A DNA stretch of 64,000 nt from assembly GCF_036906915.1 (NCBI RefSeq), contig NZ_JBAKHX010000034.1:1-64000 (forward strand), given 5' to 3'. This DNA is from Phytohabitans sp036906915. Its GTDB lineage: Bacteria; Actinomycetota; Actinomycetes; Mycobacteriales; Micromonosporaceae. Position numbers and translations under genes: made by a program. How positions within the stretch are numbered: position 1 is the first letter of the stretch; each line of letters starts with the position of its first letter. The notes beneath the pieces are model-generated. The model worked only from the letters and a program-made list of their open reading frames with translations, ran no database searches and was not told where the DNA came from. This document shows positions 59,168 through 64,000 of the stretch, piece by piece.

Positions 59168-60226
59168 ATGTCAGAGGTTGACCTGCCGGGATCTCCTCCG
59201 GTCGACGGTGCCGAAGGCCGGTCGGCGCGTCGGCCTAGCATCGTCGACGTGGCGCGGCTCGCGGGCGTGTCCCGCCAGACGGTGTCCAATGTCCTGAACG
59301 GCCGCAAGGCCTACTTCTCCCATGAAACCCATGCCCGCGTCACCGCGGCGATGGAGACGCTGTCGTACCGGCCGAGCCGCGCGGCGCAGAGCATGCGTTC
59401 GCGCCGCACCATGCAGATCGGCTACCACATGTTCGGCGAGCAGCTGGAGGTGGTGAAAGGCTTCACGCTGAGCTTCCTCCAGGCGCTGATCAAAGCGGCT
59501 GCGCATGACGGCTACCACATCGTCGTGTTCACCCACCACGACGACGACCCGCTCCAGGTGTTCCGCGACCTGGTCGCCCGCCGTGCCGTCGACGCGTTCG
59601 TCCTCTCCGAGTCCCGGGTCGACGACCCGAGGGCGCGGCTTCTCGCGGGCTCCGGTGTGGCGTTCGCGTCGTTCGGCCGGCTCGCGCCGGACCTGCCTCA
59701 GCAGTGGGTCGACGTCGACAACGCGGCGGGAATGGCGGCGCTTGTCGAATACCTGATGGCCGCGGGGCACCGGGAGTACGCCTACGTCGGCGCCGACGGT
59801 GTTGAGTACTGGAAGCGGGAGCGGCTGGAAGGTTTCAGGCTTGGCCTGGCCAAGTACGGGCTGCGCATCCCGGACGACGCGGTCTTTCACGGCTCCGGAA
59901 GCCAGCTTCGCGACAAGGTCCGCGAGCTGCTGAGCCGGGACGATCGGCCTGCCGCGATCGTGACCAGCAGCGATGCGGTGGCGGCGGTGGTAGTCAACGT
60001 CTGCAACTCGATCGGACTGCGGGTGGGCGTCGACATCGCCGTCACCGGGTTCGACGGCGGTGCCGTCGGGCTACTCACCGAGCCGACCCTGACGAGCGTA
60101 CGCATCCCGGTCGAGAAGATCGCCGCGGAGCTGATCGCGCGCTGCCAGGCCGAGCTTCGGACCGGTCCCACCGGGCAGCCGGGCACGCTGGTCCCTACCG
60201 AGATCGTCCAGGGCGGCAGTGCCTGA
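59168..60226 (+). CDS. LacI-family transcriptional regulator
   Basis: 352 residues from ATG 59168 (GGAGG upstream). Helix-turn-helix PSIVDVARLAGVSRQTVSNVLNGRKAYFSHETHARVTAAM, hinge, then the sugar-binding core (HHDDDPLQVFRDLVARRAVDAFVLSES, AIVTSSDAVAAVVVNVCN, VTGFDGGAVGLLTEPTLTSVRI). It most likely controls the alpha-galactosidase gene directly downstream. Confidence 0.9.
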   Translation: MSEVDLPGSPPVDGAEGRSARRPSIVDVARLAGVSRQTVSNVLNGRKAYFSHETHARVTAAMETLSYRPSRAAQSMRSRRTMQIGYHMFGEQLEVVKGFTLSFLQALIKAAAHDGYHIVVFTHHDDDPLQVFRDLVARRAVDAFVLSESRVDDPRARLLAGSGVAFASFGRLAPDLPQQWVDVDNAAGMAALVEYLMAAGHREYAYVGADGVEYWKRERLEGFRLGLAKYGLRIPDDAVFHGSGSQLRDKVRELLSRDDRPAAIVTSSDAVAAVVVNVCNSIGLRVGVDIAVTGFDGGAVGLLTEPTLTSVRIPVEKIAAELIARCQAELRTGPTGQPGTLVPTEIVQGGSA

Positions 60227-60250
60227 CCTCGACCGATCAGATCGAGATAG

Positions 60251-60280
60251 TTGAGTCCTTCGATTGAACCGGGCTAGCAT
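60251..60280 (+). promoter_or_regulatory. Promoter with internal operator for GH27 gene
   Basis: TTGAGT (60251-60256), 18-base spacer, TAGCAT (60275-60280). TTCGATTGAA (60259-60268), a one-mismatch palindrome, lies between -35 and -10, where a LacI protein would block RNA polymerase. Confidence 0.55.
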
Positions 60281-60304
60281 ACCCCTCGACGGAAGGGGCA
60301 TTGA

Positions 60305-61945
60305 ATGTTCAATGTGTCGAGGTCGCGGCGCCGAGGAAGTATGGGACTCGCCGTCGCGGTGCTGGTAGCGGCAGTGGCGACGCAGGTAGCTGCCCCGCAG
60401 CCGGCCATCGCCCTGGAGAACGGTGTGGGGCGCACGCCGCCGATGGGCTGGAACACCTGGAACACGTTCGGTTGCAACATCAACGAGACGCTGATCCGGC
60501 AGATGGCGGACGCGATCGTGGCGAACGGAATGCGGGACCTGGGCTACAAGTATGTGGTCGTGGACGACTGCTGGTTCAACCCGAACCGCGATGCGGCCGG
60601 CAACCTACAGGGAGATCCCACTCGGTTTCCCAGCGGGATGAAGGCGTTGGGAGACTACCTGCACGCCCGGGATCTGAAGTTCGGGATCTACCAGGTGCCG
60701 GTCGATCAGACGTGTGCGCAGTACTTCGACTCGTATCCGGGAGCGACCGGCAGCCAGGGGCACGAGGTGCAGGACGCCCGCCAGTTCGCCGCGTGGGGCG
60801 TCGACTACCTGAAGTACGACTGGTGCTCGCCGAACGGGTCGATCAACGATCAGGTGGCGACGTTCGCCAAGATGCGGGACGCGCTGGCGGCGACCGGCCG
60901 GCCGATCCTGTACAGCATCAACCCGAACAGCATCCACGAGAAGACGGGGCCTCAGCGGAACTGGGGTGACGTAGCGAACATCTGGCGTACCACAGAGGAC
61001 ATCACGAACGCCTGGAACACTGGGCAGACCAACGGGTACCCGATGGGCATCCAGAACATTGTGAACGTGAACGTGCCGCTGGCCTCCTACGCACGGCCGG
61101 GTGGGTTCAACGACCCCGACATGATGGAGGTCGGCAACGGCGGGATGACCGACACCGAGATGCGCAGCCATTTCGCGCTCTGGGCGATAATGGCGGCCCC
61201 GTTGATCGCGGGCAACGACGTGCGGAACGCGTCGGCGGCGACGCTGACGATCCTGCGCAACCAGAACCTGATCGAGATCAACCAGGACAGTCTGGGGCTG
61301 CAGGCGGTGCAGGTGTCCAACGACGGGACCCGGCGGGTGCTGGCCAAGCGGCTGGCCAACGGGGACGTGGCCGTGGCCCTGTTCAACCAGGGGTCCAGCA
61401 CGACCACGGTGTCCACCACCGCGGCGCAGATCGGTAAGTCCGGCACCTCGTTCACACTGCGGGATGCCTGGACGAACGCGACCAGCACAACCACCGGAAC
61501 CATCGCGGCCAGCGTGCCGGCACACGGCACGGTCGTCTACCGCGTCAGCGGCGGCGGAGTGGCGCCGACCGGTAACACCTTCGTCAGCGCCGCATCCGGC
61601 CGGTGCCTCGACGACCCGAGGAGCGCCACCGCCAACGGCACCCAACCGGTCATCTGGGACTGCAACGGCGCCGCCAACCAGCGTTGGACGGTCAGCGGCA
61701 GCACGATCCAGATCTTCGGCAAGTGCCTCGACGCGCCAGTCGGCGCCGCCGCGGGGGCCAGGCCGGTGCTCTGGGACTGCCACGGTGGCACGAACCAGCA
61801 GTGGTCGCTCAACGCGGACGGCACCATCAGGGGCGTCGCGTCCGGCTTGTGTCTGGACGTGACCGGCGCCGCCACCGCCAACGGCACGCTCGTGGGCCTG
61901 TGGACCTGCAACGGCGCGGCCAACCAGAGATGGACCCGCCAGTAG
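60305..61945 (+). CDS. Secreted GH27 alpha-galactosidase with ricin-type CBM13
   Basis: 546 residues from ATG 60305 (GGAAGGGG upstream). Signal peptide ends near residue 37 (PAIALENG). GH27 domain (about 40-410): start TPPMGWNTWNTFGCNIN, nucleophile D172 in DYLKYDWC, acid/base D272 in GGFNDPDMMEVGNGGMTDTE. A beta-sandwich end, then a ricin B-lectin module (about 418-546) with repeated W-D-C and Q-x-W motifs. It releases alpha-galactose from galactomannan or raffinose-type sugars outside the cell. LacI gene upstream. Confidence 0.92.
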   Translation: MFNVSRSRRRGSMGLAVAVLVAAVATQVAAPQPAIALENGVGRTPPMGWNTWNTFGCNINETLIRQMADAIVANGMRDLGYKYVVVDDCWFNPNRDAAGNLQGDPTRFPSGMKALGDYLHARDLKFGIYQVPVDQTCAQYFDSYPGATGSQGHEVQDARQFAAWGVDYLKYDWCSPNGSINDQVATFAKMRDALAATGRPILYSINPNSIHEKTGPQRNWGDVANIWRTTEDITNAWNTGQTNGYPMGIQNIVNVNVPLASYARPGGFNDPDMMEVGNGGMTDTEMRSHFALWAIMAAPLIAGNDVRNASAATLTILRNQNLIEINQDSLGLQAVQVSNDGTRRVLAKRLANGDVAVALFNQGSSTTTVSTTAAQIGKSGTSFTLRDAWTNATSTTTGTIAASVPAHGTVVYRVSGGGVAPTGNTFVSAASGRCLDDPRSATANGTQPVIWDCNGAANQRWTVSGSTIQIFGKCLDAPVGAAAGARPVLWDCHGGTNQQWSLNADGTIRGVASGLCLDVTGAATANGTLVGLWTCNGAANQRWTRQ

Positions 61946-61962
61946 GACCGTGAACAGTCGGC

Positions 61963-61993
61963 CGGGGTCCCGGCTCTCCGAGCCGGGACCCCG
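61963..61993. terminator. Perfect 14-base hairpin between convergent genes
   Basis: Arms 61963-61976 and 61980-61993 pair perfectly with a 3-base loop. It lies between the ends of the GH27 gene and the DUF1996 gene and could stop both. No U tract. Confidence 0.75.
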
Positions 61994-62003
61994 CGCACCG
62001 ACG

Positions 62004-63773
62004 TCACTGGCAGCGGCGACCGGTGTTGACGCAGTTGGCGATTTTGGCCATCTGGCGGGTGGAGTTGACGTTGAGGAAGTCGTTGTGGTCGGAGGACGGG
62101 TTGTGGTTCTCCTCGGGGAAGGAGTCGAGCTGGTACTGGCCCTTCTTCTGTACCTCGACCGGGATGTCGTAGCTGATGCTGATCCGCAGTTGGGGCACGG
62201 CACGGGTGCCGGCGGGGCAGGCGCCGGTGTTCGCGTCCGGGAAGGAGATGTGGGCGCGGTGGTTGTCGCTGTCGATGTTCTCGCCGTCCCAGCAGCTCGG
62301 GAAGTCGTGCACCCGCATGACCTGGCTGCCGGCCGGGCAGATCGGGTACTTGTCGGACAGCCGGTCGGCGAAGCCGCTGCACGTCCAGGAGTTGCGGGCG
62401 TTGGCTGGGCCCCTGCTGGTCGGCTTGGATTCACCCGTGAGCGCGCGCAGGAACCGCGGCATGGGGACAACCTTCGTGGTCGGGTTGCCCCGGTACTCGA
62501 TCTTCACGCTCGCCGGCCGGACGATCCCGCCGATGTTGCCGGCGATCTCCAGGTTCGGGCCTTGCACGCCGGGCAGTTCGCTGGCGTCGGTGCTGGGCGT
62601 GCTCGGCGGGTTCGCCGGCGGCGGGTTGTTGAGGGTGCACGCGGCGAGCGAGGTCAGTCCGGTGGGTCGGGTGCCCTGCCGGCCGATGGCGATGGCGATC
62701 CGGTCCAACGTGGCCACCCGCTTGTCCCGCAGTGGCCCGAGGATCGCGTTGTTGACAAAGTTCGGCCCACCCTGGCCCCGCGTGGTGACGATGCGCTGAT
62801 TCGCCTCGGCGATCTGCTTGTCCAGCAGCTCCAGGTTGCGGTTCACCTCGTCGACCGCGGAAGCCGGCACGCCGGACAGCCTGTCGCGGACGGTCGGGCA
62901 GTTGACCGAGGGGGTGACCGCGTTGGCCGCGGGTGCGCCCGCGGCGCCCTGGTTGGCGTGTCCGGCGTGGGCCCCGTCGTAGCTCAGATCGCAGTCGGCG
63001 AGTGAGACCAGCCCGGTGGGTCGGGTGCCCTCCCGGCCGATGGCGATGGCGATCCGGTCCAACGTGGCCACCCGCTTGTCCCGCAGCGGCCCGAGGATCG
63101 CGTTGTTGACAAAGTTCGGCCCACCCTGGCCCCGCGTGGTGACGATGCGCTGATTCGCCTCGGCGATCTGCTTGTCCAGCAGCTCCAGGTTGCGCTTCAC
63201 CTCGGCCGACGCCCTCGCCGAGATGGCGGGCAGCTTGTCCGCGACGGTGGGGCAGCTCATCGACGGCGTACCGGCGGCCTTCAGCGTTCCGGCGTCCGCG
63301 CCGACCGGGTTCGCCTGCCGGTTCGCGGTCCGGTCGATGCGGACGACCGGCCAGAAGTAGGACGACTTGTCGCCGTTGCGGCACGTGGTGTCGGACGCGG
63401 CCAGGCTCTCGTCGCTGGAGTCGGCGGTGATCGACAGGTTGCCGACGAAGTCGTGCACGTGCTGGGCGCCGTTGCGGACCCCGGGCTGGGCGACCGGATT
63501 GTCCGGGCTGAACTTCCCGTTCTCGTTCGTTCCACAGTCGACGGTGAAGACGCCGGTCGAGCCGCCTCGCCGCGTCGGTGGCGCCTTCACGTTCGGCGCG
63601 ACGTCCCGGATCGACACGAAGCTCGACAGCGGTGCCGCCTCCGCGAACGCCTGTCCGTTGCGGGCACTGGACACGATGCTCGCGGTGACCGCGGCGGTCG
63701 CCGCCAGCACCAGGAACACGACCAGGATCCGAAACTCCCGAGACCGTGTTCGGATTGCTCCAGGACTCATCAC
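62004..63773 (-). CDS. Secreted DUF1996 protein with duplicated insert
   Basis: 589 residues. N-terminal signal or anchor helix (about 14-36). The DUF1996 fold is split: its first part (about 65-140: FTVDCGTNENGKFSPDNPV, QHVHDFVGNLSITAD) and its second part (about 390-589: RFLRALTGESKP, SCWDGENIDSDNHRAHISFPD, GQYQLDSFPEENHNPSSDHNDF). Between them two copies of a module of roughly 100 residues (NLELLDKQIAEANQRIVTTR, GPLRDKRVATLDRIAIAIGR) have been inserted. Domains of this kind occur in fungal and actinobacterial secreted proteins of unknown role. CGTAAG motifs lie upstream. Confidence 0.75.
   Translation of the reverse strand: MMSPGAIRTRSREFRILVVFLVLAATAAVTASIVSSARNGQAFAEAAPLSSFVSIRDVAPNVKAPPTRRGGSTGVFTVDCGTNENGKFSPDNPVAQPGVRNGAQHVHDFVGNLSITADSSDESLAASDTTCRNGDKSSYFWPVVRIDRTANRQANPVGADAGTLKAAGTPSMSCPTVADKLPAISARASAEVKRNLELLDKQIAEANQRIVTTRGQGGPNFVNNAILGPLRDKRVATLDRIAIAIGREGTRPTGLVSLADCDLSYDGAHAGHANQGAAGAPAANAVTPSVNCPTVRDRLSGVPASAVDEVNRNLELLDKQIAEANQRIVTTRGQGGPNFVNNAILGPLRDKRVATLDRIAIAIGRQGTRPTGLTSLAACTLNNPPPANPPSTPSTDASELPGVQGPNLEIAGNIGGIVRPASVKIEYRGNPTTKVVPMPRFLRALTGESKPTSRGPANARNSWTCSGFADRLSDKYPICPAGSQVMRVHDFPSCWDGENIDSDNHRAHISFPDANTGACPAGTRAVPQLRISISYDIPVEVQKKGQYQLDSFPEENHNPSSDHNDFLNVNSTRQMAKIANCVNTGRRCQ
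62657..62850. repeat. Internal direct repeat, copy A
   Basis: About 194 bases nearly identical to 63011-63204, offset 354 bases (118 codons), so the reading frame is kept. Differences are scattered single bases. Confidence 0.9.
63011..63204. repeat. Internal direct repeat, copy B
   Basis: Second copy of the repeat at 62657-62850 within the DUF1996 gene. Together they encode two nearly identical helical modules. Confidence 0.9.
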
Positions 63774-63874
63774 TTTCCCCTCACTCGACGCGGACGGCGA
63801 GAAACGCCGATGACGCGATGGGGTACGGCGTCGGTCCGTCGGCCGATGAGGAGAACGATGGCACGTCAGGGGTT

Positions 63875-63893
63875 CGTAAGGACTCGGCTTACG
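63875..63893. promoter_or_regulatory. CGTAAG inverted repeat before DUF1996 gene
   Basis: CGTAAG (63875-63880), 7-base centre, CTTACG (63888-63893). It lies about 100 bases before ATG 63773 and contains the same word as the repeats near 55427-55461. Confidence 0.5.
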
Positions 63894-63901
63894 CAGCCGT
63901 G

Positions 63902-63934
63902 GTTGAGGGCCGCCGGGCCCCGGCGGCCCTCAAC
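63902..63934 (-). terminator. Perfect hairpin after partial gene
   Basis: GTTGAGGGCCGCCGGG pairs with its reverse complement directly after it, a long GC hairpin just past the stop of the minus-strand gene at 63941. Confidence 0.75.
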
Positions 63935-63940
63935 GTGGGG

Positions 63941-64000
63941 TCAGCTTCCCAGCTGGACGTGCAGGATCCGTTCGTTGCTGTTGTTCGCTGTGCTGTCTTT
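63941..64000 (-). CDS. Partial gene, C-terminal end only
   Basis: A minus-strand frame enters from the window edge and reads KDSTANNSNERILHVQLGS before its stop at 63941. The following hairpin terminator supports a real gene end. The Ser/Asn-rich tail resembles the end of a secreted protein, but 19 residues are too few to name it. Confidence 0.5.
   Translation of the reverse strand, partial: KDSTANNSNERILHVQLGS

Noticed and set aside
62657..63204. Direct repeats as ends of a mobile element
   Set aside because: They are in frame, internal to one gene, and flank no transposase; an intragenic duplication explains them.

Overview
This window is high-GC DNA with dense, short-spaced genes, many GTG starts, ATGA/GTGA overlaps, LacI, PucR and TetR regulators, secreted GH30/GH27 enzymes with CBM2 and ricin-type modules, and SigB/SigF-type stress genes. 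All of this fits a filamentous actinomycete. A Micromonosporaceae-like host is my best guess from general similarity, not proof. I saw no rRNA, tRNA, CRISPR array or transposase.

Region 1 (about 0.3-24 kb) is a general-stress island. It has a SigB/SigF-family sigma factor (8890), a SpoIIE-type phosphatase with ANTAR, GAF-like and PAS regions (6217-8541), several STAS proteins, a frameshifted anti-sigma kinase-like gene, and an MtrAB-LpqB-like two-component/lipoprotein set (14202-16788). Around them lie small stress and envelope genes: a GSP17M-like protein, LapA-like, GH15, DUF421, P19-like iron protein, PRC-barrel proteins, an HtrA-like protease, lipoproteins, AI-2E exporter, SPW and peptidoglycan-binding proteins. 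Up to 14 intergenic sites match the promoter form GNNT-N15/16-GGGTA. Eight have an exact GTTT -35 and most share the extended -10 GGGTAGCC or GGGTAGGC, so the island looks like one regulon sitting with its own sigma factor and switch proteins. The same stretch is littered with gene remnants.

Region 2 (24-34 kb) holds a DUF2975 gene behind an inverted repeat, then a tightly overlapped run: a CBS-like protein, a PucR regulator and an Mrp-like cation/proton antiporter complex with subunits E, F, G, a DUF4040-MrpB fusion, C and three large NuoL/M/N-like subunits, plus an 89-residue membrane protein of unknown role.

Region 3 (34-47.9 kb) has a slipin/NfeD/STAS operon, a NhaP-type antiporter, a SulP permease with STAS, and a sulfur-type module (MFS, MBL-fold/rhodanese enzyme and a divergent ArsR-rhodanese regulator with a clear operator). 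A methyltransferase/TetR pair faces an ABC exporter.

Region 4 (48-64 kb) holds a secreted GH30 glucuronoxylanase-like enzyme with a LacI regulator. Next come a two-component system, a nucleotide-sugar epimerase, a GT-C-like membrane protein and a five-gene run (GT2, DUF2064, methyltransferase, cytochrome b-molybdopterin fusion, membrane protein). Then come LacI plus a GH27 alpha-galactosidase, and a secreted DUF1996 protein with a recent internal duplication. CGTAAG repeats recur in front of several of these genes. A gene cut by the window edge ends at 63941.
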